Of a stretch of 64,000 nt of DNA, positions 29,601-39,369 are shown in pieces (within the stretch, counting starts at the first letter, position 1; the number at the start of each line of letters is the position of its first letter). The DNA is taken from contig CALWSR010000002.1 in the NCBI GenBank assembly GCA_944384265.1, positions 104,361-168,360 on the forward strand. Reading direction: 5' to 3'. Position numbers and translations under genes: made by a program. The notes below the pieces were generated by a model. It did no database searches. It saw nothing but the letters and a program-made list of their open reading frames with translations, and was not told the DNA's origin. The DNA is from an uncultured Clostridia bacterium (lineage in GTDB: Bacteria; Bacillota; Clostridia; Lachnospirales; Anaerotignaceae).

Positions 29601-31013
29601 CTTTACAATTTCCTCAGAAAGTGTCCTTTGAGGATTTACAAATGTGCTAAAGCGTTCTGTAATTTTACCATTTTCCACTTTGACAGCACCAATTTCTGTA
29701 ATTTTGTCGTTTTCTTTGGAAAGGCCTGTGGTTTCAATATCAAATACCACAAAGGATTCGTCCAAGCTTTGTCCTCTTGGACACATCACCACATTGCCCA
29801 AATCATCTATCAAATAGGCCTCCACACCATATATCACTTTTAAATCAGAACCATTGGCTGCATTCATGGCATCAGGAAAGGCCTGCACAACACCATGGTC
29901 TGTGATGGCAATGGCTTTGTGTCCCCATTCTATGGCACGTTTGATATACTGCTTTACATTCGTCACACCATCCATACTGCTCATTTGTGTGTGTAAATGA
30001 AGCTCCACTCTTTTTTCTTGTGCATAATCCATTCTTTTTGGCGGTGAGGCCGCCTTCATAATATTTTTTGCCATAATATTGATTTCTTTGGCATATTTAT
30101 CAAACTGCACATCCCCCTGTACACGAACATATGCGCCGCCTTTTAATATAGATTTTAATTGTTTGTCAAACACATTTTTTTTCACAAAAAATTTGACAGT
30201 GGTGGAATCTGATAAATCTGTGATATCAAATGAAACAATATATTTTTCTCCTTTGATTTCTCTTGTTTCTATATTGAATATGTTTCCTTCAATGATAACC
30301 TTTTCTCCTTCTATTTTGGTATCATATATTTTAGAAACTGTACCGCTGAATTCTTTTCCAAACAAAATACCCTTTGAAACACTTTCTGAAACAGCCTCTG
30401 TTTCTTCAGCAGAGCGAGCCTGCTCCATTTCCATTTGTCTGCTGTTTAATTCCTCCATAAGCTGCTTTTCTTTTGATGTCTGTCTTTGGGATATTTTTTC
30501 TCTTTCCTCTTGCGAAAGGCGAATGTCTTTAAACAGCACAGAAAAATCCATATCTGTTTGATTTTTCAACCATTTTTGTACTTTTTCTGTCATGCCCTTT
30601 TTATACATATAATAGGCAGTGTTATTTTTTACTCGAATCAAAAGCCTTTTTTCCTCCAGCTCCCAAAAGGCCTCTTTCATAATGCCTTTGCAGACAGGGC
30701 TTTGAGAAGAAATTTCATATACAATATGCTTCCAGCACATTTCAATCACTTCTTTTTCAGACAGCCTTTCTTTGACATGAAAAAAGGGGGCAATCTCCAC
30801 ATTTTCCACACCGGGCAGCTGTCGGAGCAGTTCCTGCTGCAGCTGTTGTAATAGGCTTCTTTCCAATATCTCTTCTGAAATCAAATGTAATTCTAAATTT
30901 TTTTGTTTTTTGTGTATAATAATGTTTTTTACCATGGTATTGGCAAAGGCATTTTTAATATCCTCTGAAAGAGATATTTTTTCAAAAACACTGCCAAATG
31001 CTTTGGCTGTCAC
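26673..31013 (-). CDS. polC: DNA polymerase III alpha subunit, PolC type
   Basis: 1446-residue replicative polymerase of low-GC Gram-positives. Order: N-terminal domain, OB fold (KEFSGTVSKIYDTKIEG, about residues 225-330), PHP domain (VELHLHTQMSSMDG) interrupted by the DnaQ-like proofreading exonuclease (FVVFDIETTGLS ... HNAGFDVGF), then the palm and fingers (YLVGSRGSVGSSF, EPDIDLNFSGEYQ). Four cysteines (CPSCKYSDFD ... CPVCGAML) form the zinc-binding insert. GTG start after AAAGGAGGGAG. It is the last gene of the rpsB-to-polC cluster. Confidence 0.97.
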   Translation of the reverse strand: MTAKAFGSVFEKISLSEDIKNAFANTMVKNIIIHKKQKNLELHLISEEILERSLLQQLQQELLRQLPGVENVEIAPFFHVKERLSEKEVIEMCWKHIVYEISSQSPVCKGIMKEAFWELEEKRLLIRVKNNTAYYMYKKGMTEKVQKWLKNQTDMDFSVLFKDIRLSQEEREKISQRQTSKEKQLMEELNSRQMEMEQARSAEETEAVSESVSKGILFGKEFSGTVSKIYDTKIEGEKVIIEGNIFNIETREIKGEKYIVSFDITDLSDSTTVKFFVKKNVFDKQLKSILKGGAYVRVQGDVQFDKYAKEINIMAKNIMKAASPPKRMDYAQEKRVELHLHTQMSSMDGVTNVKQYIKRAIEWGHKAIAITDHGVVQAFPDAMNAANGSDLKVIYGVEAYLIDDLGNVVMCPRGQSLDESFVVFDIETTGLSKENDKITEIGAVKVENGKITERFSTFVNPQRTLSEEIVKLTNITDDMLKDAPLIDSVLPEFLAFCGDSVLVAHNAGFDVGFIRNNAEVLGMPSVDNTVLDTVELSRTLLPELKKHKLNIVAEHLGVSLEGHHRAVNDAEATAEIFIKFIDMLAEKGIINIDEINVLASRTVNYNKLKANHAIILVKNHTGLRNLYELVSKAHIQYYFRRPRIPKSEFLKLREGLIIGSACEAGELYRALLDNKPKEYIEELVNFYDYLEIQPLGNNQFMIASERITAVNSMEDIKNFNRKIIELAQEHHKPVVATCDAHFIDPEDAVYRKIIMAAEGFSDADNQPPLYYRTTEEMLEEFRYLGEEKAREIVITNTNKIADMIEKIKPIPDETFPPKIEGAEEELTRITMEKATSIYGNPLPDIVQQRLDKELNSIIKNGFSVLYIIAQKLVWKSVADGYLVGSRGSVGSSFVANMAGITEVNSLPPHYVCPSCKYSDFDSEVVKQTAMEEGSGCDMPDKKCPVCGAMLHKEGHDIPFETFLGFDGDKEPDIDLNFSGEYQQTAHAYTEELFGTGHVFKAGTIGTLAEKTAYGFVKKYFDAKEVTAHNAEINRLVLGCTGIKRTTGQHPGGLMVVPRDHDIYEFCPIQRPANDMNSNITTTHFDYHSISGRLLKLDLLGHDDPTVIRMLYDLTGVNPQSVSLGDKDTMSLFESPKALGVTAEQIGCETGTLGIPEFGTKFVRQMLLDTKPKTFADLLRISGLSHGTDVWINNAQELIEQKVITLKETISTRDSIMIYLINKGVEKKKSFKIMEKVRKGKGLAEEDIAEMKANNVPDWYIQSCQKIKYMFPKAHAAAYVMMAFRIAYFKVNYPLAYYASYFTVRASDDFDYASMCVGEDTAKQAMRDINAKGMEATTKEKNKLTVLEIVVEFYARGFHFLPIDLYRSDAKKFIIEGNGLIPPFNSLQGLGETAAQSIVEGREKGGEFKTIEEFKMRTSVGKTLIELLKENGVLKGIPETNQLSLFM

Positions 31014-31060
31014 AGCACTCCCTCCTTTTGCATTGTCATTTGACTGTTACAGTTGCATGA

Positions 31061-32113
31061 TTACATTTTTTCAATTTCTTTCATCAATTCTTCTATCAAA
31101 TTTGCCTCCGGCACTTTTCGGAGTATCTCTCCTTTTTTAAACAAAAGCCCTTCTCCTCTTCCTCCGGCAATGCCAATGTCTGCCTCTCTTGCTTCTCCCG
31201 GACCATTGACCACACAGCCCATCACAGCCACTTTGATGTTTTTATCCAGCTCTTTGCATTTTTGCTCCACTTCATTTGCAATGGAAATCAAATCAATTTG
31301 TGTTCTGCCGCAGGTGGGACAGGAAATAAATTCCACACCGCCCTCCAGCATACCCAAGCTTTTTAATATCTCCTTTGCCGCTTTGATTTCCTCCACTGGG
31401 TCGCCTGTCAACGACACTCTTATGGTATCTCCGATACCTCTTGATAATATGGCACCAATGCCCACTGCTGACTTAATGGTGCCGCTATATATGGTCCCTG
31501 CCTCTGTAATGCCTACATGGATGGCATAGGGAATCTGCTCTGAAAGCAATGTATATGCCTCTATACTAAACGGAACGTCGGAGGCTTTGATAGATACTAC
31601 AATATCAAAAAAGTTATATTTTTCCAATAGCCTTACATGGCGCAATGCACTTTCCACCAATCCCTGAGGCGTCACACCGCCATATTTTTCAATAAAATCC
31701 TTTTCCAATGAACCACTGTTGACGCCAATGCGAATGGGAATGCCTCTTTGCTTTGCTTTTTCCGCCACTTCCTTGATACGGCTTTCGCTGCCAATGTTTC
31801 CCGGATTGATACGCACTTTATCAATGCCCAAATCCATCACAGACAATGCCAATCTATAATCAAAATGAATATCTGCCACCAAAGGAATGTGTATTTTATT
31901 TTTGATTTTTTTTATGGCTTGAGCTGCCTCCATATCAGGCACTGCTACCCTCACCATTTGACAGCCTGCATTTTCCAATGCCAGTATTTGTTTGACTGTT
32001 TTTTCCACATCTCTTGTATCTGTATTGCACATAGACTGTATGACAATAGGTGCATTTCCTCCGATTGTCAGTCCTCCCACATTTACAGCTTTTGTCTTTT
32101 TTCTTTCTTTCAC
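31061..32113 (-). CDS. ispG: 4-hydroxy-3-methylbut-2-enyl diphosphate synthase (IspG/GcpE)
   Basis: 350-residue iron-sulfur enzyme of the MEP isoprenoid pathway, converting MEcPP to HMBPP. N-terminal [14 protein letters not shown] and [12 protein letters not shown] begin the TIM barrel; the cluster cysteines lie in [13 protein letters not shown] and [15 protein letters not shown] start at 32113 after AAAGGAGTG. It sits between rseP and polC, where Bacillus has proS; with dxr three genes upstream the cluster carries two MEP-pathway enzymes. Confidence 0.96.
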   Translation of the reverse strand: MKERKKTKAVNVGGLTIGGNAPIVIQSMCNTDTRDVEKTVKQILALENAGCQMVRVAVPDMEAAQAIKKIKNKIHIPLVADIHFDYRLALSVMDLGIDKVRINPGNIGSESRIKEVAEKAKQRGIPIRIGVNSGSLEKDFIEKYGGVTPQGLVESALRHVRLLEKYNFFDIVVSIKASDVPFSIEAYTLLSEQIPYAIHVGITEAGTIYSGTIKSAVGIGAILSRGIGDTIRVSLTGDPVEEIKAAKEILKSLGMLEGGVEFISCPTCGRTQIDLISIANEVEQKCKELDKNIKVAVMGCVVNGPGEAREADIGIAGGRGEGLLFKKGEILRKVPEANLIEELMKEIEKM

Positions 32114-32138
32114 CGGTTATACACTCCTTTTTGCAATC

Positions 32139-32182
32139 AAAAAACACTCCAAAACCATTATAGCACGGCGGAGTGTTTTTTT
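32139..32182 (-). terminator. Intrinsic terminator between rseP and ispG
   Basis: AAAACACTCC / GGAGTGTTTT arms (32141-32150, 32170-32179) with T runs on both strands. It lies in the 74-bp gap after rseP and suggests only partial read-through into ispG-polC. Confidence 0.7.
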
Positions 32183-32187
32183 TAATA

Positions 32188-33282
32188 CTAGCCTATAAAA
32201 ATTTTTGTAATGTCATTATACATAATAAATACCATAAAAGCCATCAAAAAAACAAATCCTGCAAAATGGACTCTGCCCTCCATTTCCGGGTTTACAGGCT
32301 TTCTGCGGATTGCCTCCAAAAATAAAAATACAAGACGTCCCCCATCCATGGCAGGTATGGGAAACAGATTTAACACACCTAAATTGGCACTCAAAACAGC
32401 ACCAATATATAATATATTTTGTACTGCTGCACCAATGCTGTGTTCTATGCCGGCCTCATAGCTATCTCCTACAATTTGAAAAATCCCTATGGGGCCGGAA
32501 ATTTCTTCCTTGGAAGCGTGGAATGTAAATACCTTTGCCAATCCCATAGCAGTATAACGTACATAAAACACCATCGTATCAAAGCTGTATGTGATGGTAT
32601 CCCACAGTCCTGCTTTTTCATAGCCATTCCTATTCTCCTCTTGCAAAAACATACCACTTTTTATCAAAGGTGTAAATCCCATCAAATACCTTCCCGAGCC
32701 ATTTTCGTCCAATTTTGGGGTTATGGTAAATTCCATTGTTCTGCCGTTTCGCAGTACTTCTACTTTTACCGGCTCTCCTGTGTTTTCAGCCATTATCATT
32801 TGCACATCGTCATAAATATAAACATTTTTTTCATTTATTTTTTTAATCACATCTCCCGGCTGCATTCCTGCCGCTTCCGCAGGATATCCGGCAGAAAGCT
32901 CTACAACCTCCGGCTTTACCACAATTGTTGTAGAAACAATGCAAATGATAAGCACCATTGCCAACACAAAATTCATAAAAGGACCTGCGGCAATCACTGC
33001 AATTCTTGCCCAAACGCCTTTGCTGCCAAAGCTTCTTTCTGATGTTTTTTCTGTATCCTCTTCCCCCAGCATACGGCAAAAGCCTCCTATGGGAAATGCT
33101 CTTAGAGAATATACTGTTTCTCCCATTTGCCTTGAAAAAAGCACAGGCCCCATGCCTACTGCAAATTCCTCCACCAATATACCGCTTCTTTTTGCCACAA
33201 TAAAATGTCCAAATTCATGTATAATCACAATAATACTTAATACAATCACAGAGATGAGTATCGCTGGTATACTAGACAACAT
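32188..33282 (-). CDS. rseP: Site-2 intramembrane metalloprotease RseP/RasP
   Basis: 364 residues. The zinc-site HEFGH is at residues 22-26 in the first membrane helix, a PDZ domain follows (AGYPAEAAGMQPGDVIKKIN, about 130-200), and the second metal motif is NLFPIPAMDGG. These proteases cut anti-sigma factors and signal-peptide remnants within the membrane. RBS is weak (GGCAGGCG). Gap of 22 bp after dxr. Confidence 0.95.
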   Translation of the reverse strand: MLSSIPAILISVIVLSIIVIIHEFGHFIVAKRSGILVEEFAVGMGPVLFSRQMGETVYSLRAFPIGGFCRMLGEEDTEKTSERSFGSKGVWARIAVIAAGPFMNFVLAMVLIICIVSTTIVVKPEVVELSAGYPAEAAGMQPGDVIKKINEKNVYIYDDVQMIMAENTGEPVKVEVLRNGRTMEFTITPKLDENGSGRYLMGFTPLIKSGMFLQEENRNGYEKAGLWDTITYSFDTMVFYVRYTAMGLAKVFTFHASKEEISGPIGIFQIVGDSYEAGIEHSIGAAVQNILYIGAVLSANLGVLNLFPIPAMDGGRLVFLFLEAIRRKPVNPEMEGRVHFAGFVFLMAFMVFIMYNDITKIFIG

Positions 33283-33304
33283 ATGTGCTTATCGCCTGCC
33301 TTTC

Positions 33305-34447
33305 TTACATATTATTTTCTGCAAAATTTCTTGCCCATCTGTCAGCGGCAAGTAAATCCTCCAATGTATAGTTTTCTTTTACAGTATATGCATTCATGGT
33401 TTTTTCTATTAGCTTTGCAATGTCCAAAAAACCGATTTTTTTCTCTATAAATTTTCTGACGGCCACTTCATTGGCACTGTTTAAAACAGCAGGCATTGTG
33501 CCGCCTATTTTCAATGCCCGAAATGCCAATGACAGACAAGAAAATGTTTCAAAATCCGGTTTTTCAAATGTCATGGTATTTCTTTTTAAAAAATCTATTT
33601 TGGGATAATCATTTTTGATTCTTTCAGGGTATGTTAAAGCATATTGTATAGGCACCTTCATATCCGGTTCTCCTATTTGTGCTATCACTGCACCATCTTC
33701 ATATTCTACTGCCGAATGTATAATGCTTTGCGGATGGACCAGCACTTCAATTTGGTCCACCGAAACATCAAAAAGCCATTTTGCCTCCATCACCTCCAAG
33801 CCTTTGTTCATCAGTGTTGCAGAATCAATGGTTATTTTTTTTCCCATGTCCCAGTTGGGATGCTTCAAAGCATCCTCCACAGTCACATTTTCCAGCTCCT
33901 GTTTTGTTTTGCCCAAAAAAGGTCCTCCTGATGCTGTCAACAAAATTCTTCTTATACTATTTTTCTGATTGCCCTGCAAGCATTGAAATATGGCAGAGTG
34001 TTCACTGTCCATAGGATAGAGTGTCACTTTTTTCTTTTTGATTTCATCCATCACCAGCTGGCCTGCCGAAACAAGTGTTTCTTTGTTTGCCAATGCAATG
34101 TCTTTTCCATGGCGTATGGCCTCAAATGTAGGCTCCAGCCCCACATTGCCCACCACAGAGGTCACAACCATATCCACTTCCTTCATGGTTGCCACCTCCA
34201 CAAGGCCTTCCATGCCCCAAAGCACAGACACCGGCTCTCCTGCCAGTCTTTCTCTCAGCTGCAATGCTCTGCCCATGTTCATCATAGCAATTTTAGCAGG
34301 ACGGTAGGTATAATATTGCTTTTCCATCCCTTTTACATTTTCATTGCCTGTCAATCCGGCAACTCTGATATTCCCCAAATTTTTCACAACCTCCAGCGTC
34401 TGTGTTCCCACAGAACCGGTAGAACCCAATATACTTATGGTTTTCAA
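33305..34447 (-). CDS. dxr: 1-deoxy-D-xylulose-5-phosphate reductoisomerase
   Basis: 380-residue NADPH enzyme making MEP, first committed step of the non-mevalonate isoprenoid pathway. NADPH site GSTGSVGTQTLEVV, metal and substrate site PMDSEHSAIFQCLQG, flexible loop LTASGGPF and KITIDSATLMNKGLEVMEAKWLF are all present. TTG start at 34447, chosen from GAGGTGA spacing. Confidence 0.96.
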   Translation of the reverse strand: MKTISILGSTGSVGTQTLEVVKNLGNIRVAGLTGNENVKGMEKQYYTYRPAKIAMMNMGRALQLRERLAGEPVSVLWGMEGLVEVATMKEVDMVVTSVVGNVGLEPTFEAIRHGKDIALANKETLVSAGQLVMDEIKKKKVTLYPMDSEHSAIFQCLQGNQKNSIRRILLTASGGPFLGKTKQELENVTVEDALKHPNWDMGKKITIDSATLMNKGLEVMEAKWLFDVSVDQIEVLVHPQSIIHSAVEYEDGAVIAQIGEPDMKVPIQYALTYPERIKNDYPKIDFLKRNTMTFEKPDFETFSCLSLAFRALKIGGTMPAVLNSANEVAVRKFIEKKIGFLDIAKLIEKTMNAYTVKENYTLEDLLAADRWARNFAENNM

Positions 34448-34463
34448 AAAATCACCTCAAAAT

Positions 34464-35282
34464 TTATAAATCTATATGCATCAAAAACAGCATGATATAA
34501 TAAACAACGGGCGCTGTCAAAAGTACACTGTCAAAACGGTCTAATATTCCCCCATGCCCTGGTATCAGCTTTCCAAAATCCTTTATGCCTGTATAGCGTT
34601 TCATGGCAGAGGCTGCCAAATCTCCTATTTGCGAAAGCACAGAACCAAAAACGCCTGTCAGCCCACAAAGCAAAAACACATTCACCTCTTGCAGAGGAAA
34701 TGTTTTCTGTATCAGCCAGCCATACAGCAATGACAGCACCGTTGCCGTCAAAATGCCCCCAATGGAACCCTCTACTGTTTTTTTGGGGCTGAGTGTGGGT
34801 ATCAGCTTATGCTTTCCTATGCTCACACCTGTAAAATAAGCCCCTGTATCACAGCCCCATGCTGTGATAAAAGCCAGCCATACAAAAGCATTGCCATATG
34901 TGTAGCAACGAATCAAAAAGACATGGGAAAGCAAAAACATAACATAAAAAAAGCCAAAAAAACCCAGCATTGCTTCCTCTGCATTTGTTTTATTGTGAAA
35001 AAGAACAGCATAAATCAGCAATATCAGCAAAAACAAAGAAACAAATACATTAAACATATTTTGCCAGTTAATAATATAGTCAATCCAAATCATATATACA
35101 ACGGCAAAAAAATATCCGATATATTGCACACCCTTGCTTTTTAAACCAAAGGCGTGATAAAATTCATACATACCAATCAGCCCTGCTAATGTAATGGCAA
35201 TCTGTAAGGCAACACCGCCATACACTATCAAAAAAATCAGTATGGGCAGTCCAACAACACTTGAAAGAATTCTAATTCCCAT
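34464..35282 (-). CDS. cdsA: Phosphatidate cytidylyltransferase
   Basis: 272-residue membrane enzyme making CDP-diacylglycerol from phosphatidate and CTP. Seven or eight membrane helices and the family signature in KRYTGIKDFGKLIPGHGGILDRFDS, plus LSPKKTVEGSIGG. Lies 16 bp before dxr and 18 bp after uppS. Confidence 0.95.
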   Translation of the reverse strand: MGIRILSSVVGLPILIFLIVYGGVALQIAITLAGLIGMYEFYHAFGLKSKGVQYIGYFFAVVYMIWIDYIINWQNMFNVFVSLFLLILLIYAVLFHNKTNAEEAMLGFFGFFYVMFLLSHVFLIRCYTYGNAFVWLAFITAWGCDTGAYFTGVSIGKHKLIPTLSPKKTVEGSIGGILTATVLSLLYGWLIQKTFPLQEVNVFLLCGLTGVFGSVLSQIGDLAASAMKRYTGIKDFGKLIPGHGGILDRFDSVLLTAPVVYYIMLFLMHIDL

Positions 35283-35300
35283 ATTGTTTCCCCCTTTTTG

Positions 35301-36050
35301 TTATTTTCTGCCTCCAAAACGTCGTTCTCTGTTTTGATAGTGATAAATTGCTTGTTTCAAATCGTTTTCTGTAAAATCAGGCCACAATTTTTCCACAAAA
35401 CACAGCTCGGAATAGGCAATCTGCCAAAGCAGAAAGTTGCTGATGCGCTGCTCTCCGCTGGTGCGAATCAGCAGCTCCGGGTCCGGTATATTGGCCGTAT
35501 CCAAATATTGCTCCAGCTCCTTTTCTCCAATTTCTTCCGGAGCATATCTGCCCTCTGCCACTGCTTGGCTTAATTTGCCAATGGCTCTTAAAAGCTCATC
35601 TCTTCCGCCATAATTTAAAGCAATGTGCAGATTCATGCCTGTTTTTTCATTTGTCAATCTTTCCAGCTCTATAATTTGCTGCTGTATGTCTTTATCCAAT
35701 GGCAAAATATTTCCTATGATATGCACACGCACATTGTCATTTTTTGCTCGTTCAATATAATTTTTTAAATATTCTCTCAACAAATCCATAATGCCCTTTA
35801 TTTCTTCTTCCGAACGCTTCCAGTTTTCCGTAGAAAAGGCATATACTGTCAAATGCTGCACGCCCAAATCAATGGCTGCCTGAGAGATTTTTTCCAATGC
35901 TTGGGCGCCTGCTTTATGCCCGGCTTTTTTTGGCAATGCTCTTTTGCTTGCCCATCTGCCATTGCCATCCATAATAATGGCAATATGCTTTGGTATATTT
36001 TTTTCGTCCAGCTCCATTTGTTCTTTATTGTTATTAAAAAACGGAAACAT
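35301..36050 (-). CDS. uppS: Isoprenyl (undecaprenyl) diphosphate synthase
   Basis: 249-residue cis-prenyltransferase that builds the C55 lipid carrier for peptidoglycan. Motifs: IAIIMDGNGRWASKR with the catalytic Asp, the YAFSTENWKRS loop, LNYGGRDEL, and the C-terminal IRTSGEQRISNFLLWQIAYSEL. It uses the isoprenoid product of the pathway that dxr and ispG, in the same cluster, feed. Confidence 0.96.
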   Translation of the reverse strand: MFPFFNNNKEQMELDEKNIPKHIAIIMDGNGRWASKRALPKKAGHKAGAQALEKISQAAIDLGVQHLTVYAFSTENWKRSEEEIKGIMDLLREYLKNYIERAKNDNVRVHIIGNILPLDKDIQQQIIELERLTNEKTGMNLHIALNYGGRDELLRAIGKLSQAVAEGRYAPEEIGEKELEQYLDTANIPDPELLIRTSGEQRISNFLLWQIAYSELCFVEKLWPDFTENDLKQAIYHYQNRERRFGGRK

Positions 36051-36099
36051 AATCGCCCCTCCCTAAGTCCCCAGCTGCCTTATGGCGAGGGGATAATAC

Positions 36100-36138
36100 A
36101 ATAAGGACAGAAAGGCATAATGCTTTTCTGTCCCTTTT
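36100..36138. terminator. Hairpin between frr and uppS
   Basis: GGACAGAAA / TTTCTGTCC arms (36105-36113, 36125-36133). On the minus strand the trailing bases are only moderately T-rich, so partial termination or RNA processing is more likely than a full stop. Confidence 0.5.
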
Positions 36139-36151
36139 TATAGCATACGTT

Positions 36152-36706
36152 TTATACAGACATAATGTCTTTACATTTTGCCTCACATTTTTTGTCAACT
36201 TCTCCAACATATTTATCTGTTATTTTTTGTACCTTGTCTTCCAGGTCTTTTAATTCATCCTCCGGAATTTCTTTTTTCTTTTCCATTTTTTTGAATGTAT
36301 CTATGGCGTCTCTGCGAATGTTGCGAAGGGCTACCTTTGCATTTTCCGCTTTTTTCTTGACATCCTTTGTCAATTCCTTTCTTCTTTCCTCTGTCAGCTC
36401 CGGAAATACCAAACGGATTACCTTTCCGTCATTTCCTGGGTTAATGCCCAAATCAGAAGCAGAAATGGCCTTTGCAATTTCCTTCAGCATAGAGCTGTCC
36501 CAAGGCTGAATCTGAATCAGTCTTGCCTCTGGCACAGTTACATTTCCCACTTGATTGATGGGTGTAGGTGTTCCATAATAATCTACTGTAATTTTGTCTA
36601 ACACATGAGGATTTGCACGACCTGCACGAATTGTAATATATTCTCCTTCCAAAGAAGCCAATGTCTTTTTCATTTTGTCTTCATAAACCGTTGTGTCTGC
36701 TGCCAT
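36152..36706 (-). CDS. frr: Ribosome recycling factor
   Basis: 184 residues. It releases post-termination ribosomes together with EF-G. Signature regions [41 protein letters not shown] and [11 protein letters not shown] are conserved. The ATG at 36706, after AGGAGGAATG, is preferred to the upstream ATG at 36712. Confidence 0.97.
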   Translation of the reverse strand: MAADTTVYEDKMKKTLASLEGEYITIRAGRANPHVLDKITVDYYGTPTPINQVGNVTVPEARLIQIQPWDSSMLKEIAKAISASDLGINPGNDGKVIRLVFPELTEERRKELTKDVKKKAENAKVALRNIRRDAIDTFKKMEKKKEIPEDELKDLEDKVQKITDKYVGEVDKKCEAKCKDIMSV

Positions 36707-36734
36707 AATCATTCCTCCTATTTTTTTATGTTGT

Positions 36735-37439
36735 TTAAGCTGTTACCACTGTGCCGATTTTTTCACCGTTTACTGCACGAATGATGCTGTCTGTTTCATT
36801 CAGACCAAATATCACAACAGGAATTTTGCGCTCAAAGCAAAGATTTGCTGCTGCCATATCAATCACTTTTAAATTGTTTTTTACAATATCTGCCGATTTG
36901 ATGCAGTCTATTTTTTTTGCATTTGCATTGACAGCGGGGTCGCTGTCATAAACGCCGTCTATATTTTTTGCAAAAAACAAACCGTCTGCATCCAACTCCG
37001 CACCTCTGAGAGCTGTGATGGTATCTGTGGAAAAGAAAGGATGTCCCAAGCCTCCGGCAAATATGACAACCCTGCCCTGCTGCAAATGGGCCAAAGCTCT
37101 TTCCTTTGAAAACAGCTCTGTCATAGTACCCACAGCAAAAGGAGTCTGCACCACGGCACTGATTCCCTTTTGCTCCAATGCATCAGCTACATATATGGCA
37201 TTCATCACCGTAGCCAGCATACCAATCTGGTCTGCTTTGGTTCTGTCCATTTGCGCATCCACACTTCTTCCCCGCCAAAAATTGCCGCCGCCTATGACAA
37301 TACAAATTTGTGTTCCTTTTTGCAAAACCACACCAATTTGTCTAATCAGCTCTTCAATGACCGGCTGAAAAAATGTGACATGGGATTGTCCTCCGGCTAA
37401 AGCCTCTCCGCTGATTTTTAATATGATTCTCTTATACAT
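36735..37439 (-). CDS. pyrH: UMP kinase
   Basis: 234-residue amino-acid-kinase-fold enzyme phosphorylating UMP to UDP. N-terminal [36 protein letters not shown] and the [25 protein letters not shown] metal/ATP loop are visible. ATG at 37439 follows AAAGGAGGAG. Standard neighbour of tsf and frr. Confidence 0.97.
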   Translation of the reverse strand: MYKRIILKISGEALAGGQSHVTFFQPVIEELIRQIGVVLQKGTQICIVIGGGNFWRGRSVDAQMDRTKADQIGMLATVMNAIYVADALEQKGISAVVQTPFAVGTMTELFSKERALAHLQQGRVVIFAGGLGHPFFSTDTITALRGAELDADGLFFAKNIDGVYDSDPAVNANAKKIDCIKSADIVKNNLKVIDMAAANLCFERKIPVVIFGLNETDSIIRAVNGEKIGTVVTA

Positions 37440-37531
37440 CAAAACAGCTCCTCCTTTATAAATGTACCACACAACCGTTTAAAATGCTATATTTTTTTCA
37501 ATTTCTGTCATTTTTCTTATAAAAATTCCTA

Positions 37532-37570
37532 AAAAAAGGAAACACGCAATAGGCAATGTTTCCTTTTTTC
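37532..37570 (-). terminator. Intrinsic terminator after tsf
   Basis: 10-bp stem AAAGGAAACA / TGTTTCCTTT (37535-37544, 37557-37566), followed on the minus strand by T-rich sequence. Confidence 0.75.
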
Positions 37571-37575
37571 TTTTG

Positions 37576-38508
37576 TTACTGAATTGCTTTTGCAACCTCA
37601 TCAGCAAAGTTTTCTTCTTTTTTCTCAAGACCCTCGCCTGTTTCAAAACGAACATAACGTGTGATTTCGATTGGTGCGCCAATTTGCTTTGCAACAGAGT
37701 CCACATATTGTTTCACTGTCATATCACCATCTTTTACATAGGCCTGTTCTATCAAGCAAATTTCTTTCAATTCTTTTTTCAGTCTTCCTTCAATCATTTT
37801 TGCAATAATATTGTCTGGCTTTTTGGCATTTTTAGGGTCTTCTTTTGCCTGAACAGTCAAAATTTCTGTTTCCTTGTCAATAAATTCCTGTGGCACATCC
37901 TTTGTAGCAATAAACTGTGGGTTTAATGCTGCAATCTGCATAGCAATGTTTTTGCCCAGCTCTTCCAATGCGGCATCCTCTTTTTCACAAGCCAGCTCAA
38001 TGAGTACACCAATGCGTCCGCCGCCATGAATGTAAGAAACAAGGGCACCGCTGTTTTGTTTTGTATATCTTTCAAAACGTCTGATGTTAAGATTTTCACC
38101 AATGACAGCAACCTGCTGGCTCAAAGCCTCTTTTACAGTAAAAGCTGTGTCAGATTCCCATTTTTCAGCAAAAAATTCGTCCATATTTGCCGCAGAAGAA
38201 TTTGCTGCTTGTTTTGCAACTTCAGCAACATAGTCACGGAATTTTTGATTTTTTGCAACAAAGTCTGTTTCAGAGTTTACTTCTACAATCGCACCCACTT
38301 TGTTGTCGTCAGACAAATAAATTTCCACAATCCCCTCTGCTGCAATTCTGCCTGCTTTCTTTGCAGACGCCGCAAGGCCTTTTTCTCTCAAAAGCTCCAC
38401 AGCCTTGTCCATATCGCTGTTTGCTTCTTCCAATGCCTTTTTACAGTCCATCATGCCTGCGCCTGTCATTTCTCTAAGTTCTTTTACTTTTTTCATATCT
38501 ACTGCCAT
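37576..38508 (-). CDS. tsf: Elongation factor Ts
   Basis: 310-residue guanine exchange factor for EF-Tu. The N-terminal UBA-like domain has ELREMTGAGMMDCKKALEEANSDMDKAVELLREKG; the core has NSETDFVAKN with the Asp-Phe that enters EF-Tu. ATG after ACGGAGG. Transcribed with rpsB, though a hairpin lies between them. Confidence 0.97.
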   Translation of the reverse strand: MAVDMKKVKELREMTGAGMMDCKKALEEANSDMDKAVELLREKGLAASAKKAGRIAAEGIVEIYLSDDNKVGAIVEVNSETDFVAKNQKFRDYVAEVAKQAANSSAANMDEFFAEKWESDTAFTVKEALSQQVAVIGENLNIRRFERYTKQNSGALVSYIHGGGRIGVLIELACEKEDAALEELGKNIAMQIAALNPQFIATKDVPQEFIDKETEILTVQAKEDPKNAKKPDNIIAKMIEGRLKKELKEICLIEQAYVKDGDMTVKQYVDSVAKQIGAPIEITRYVRFETGEGLEKKEENFADEVAKAIQ

Positions 38509-38556
38509 TGTTTAAACCTCCGTATTCTTTATCTGTGGGCCAGCTGTCCCATTTAT

Positions 38557-38593
38557 CAAAAAAAAGCCTCAGCCCATTTCAGGCCAAGGCTTG
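38557..38593 (-). terminator. Hairpin with T run between rpsB and tsf
   Basis: Stem AAGCCT...AGGCTT (38564-38569, 38587-38592) with further internal pairs, followed on the minus strand by eight T. Likely an attenuator that lowers tsf read-through. Confidence 0.65.
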
Positions 38594-38608
38594 GGCATAT
38601 GCCTATTT

Positions 38609-39349
38609 TTATTCAGCCACTGCTTCTTCCAATTCTGCTTCTGCTTCTGTTTGGCCGGCCATTTCTTCTCCCTGTCTGGATTCGATTACAGCGTCTGCAA
38701 TTTTGGAAGCAATTAATTTTACAGCTCTGATTGCATCATCATTTCCGGGAATCACAAAATCAATTTCTTCCGGGTCACAGTTTGTATCCACAATTGCCAC
38801 AATGGGAATGCCCAATGTGTGTGCTTCCTGAATTGCAATTCTTTCTTTTCTTGGGTCAACCACGAACATCACATCAGGAATTTTTGTCATTTCTTTGATA
38901 CCGCCCAGATTGTTTTCCAGCTTTTCTTTTTCGTGCAGCAATGCAGCCACTTCTTTTTTTGTCAACACATCAAATGTACCGTCTTCCTGCATTTGCTCCA
39001 ATTCTTTTAATCTTGCGATTCTTGTTTTAATTGTTGTAAAGTTTGTGAGCATACCACCCAGCCATCTCTGGTTTACATAGTACATACCACATCTTTCTGC
39101 TTCTTCTTTAATAGAATCCTGCGCCTGCTTTTTGGTACCTACAAAAAGAATTTCTCCTCCGTCTTTGATGATATCGCTGACAGCTGTGTAAGCATCATCC
39201 ACTTTTTTTACTGTTTTTTGCAGGTCAATGATGTAAATACCATTTCTTTCGGCAAAAATATATTCTGCCATTTTAGGGTTCCATCTTCTTGTCTGGTGGC
39301 CAAAATGCACACCTGCTTCTAATAATTGTTTCATAGAAATTACGCTCAT
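38609..39349 (-). CDS. rpsB: 30S ribosomal protein S2
   Basis: 246 residues. Start [27 protein letters not shown], middle [18 protein letters not shown] and C-terminal [23 protein letters not shown] are conserved; the tail is acidic (AELEEAVAE). The ATG at 39349 follows CAAGGAGG; an upstream in-frame ATG lies inside the leader. Confidence 0.97.
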   Translation of the reverse strand: MSVISMKQLLEAGVHFGHQTRRWNPKMAEYIFAERNGIYIIDLQKTVKKVDDAYTAVSDIIKDGGEILFVGTKKQAQDSIKEEAERCGMYYVNQRWLGGMLTNFTTIKTRIARLKELEQMQEDGTFDVLTKKEVAALLHEKEKLENNLGGIKEMTKIPDVMFVVDPRKERIAIQEAHTLGIPIVAIVDTNCDPEEIDFVIPGNDDAIRAVKLIASKIADAVIESRQGEEMAGQTEAEAELEEAVAE

Positions 39350-39369
39350 AGTTTGTACCTCCTTGGTTT

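Noticed and set aside
29203..30851. Long plus-strand frames opposite polC
   Set aside because: Shadows of polC; no ribosome binding sites.
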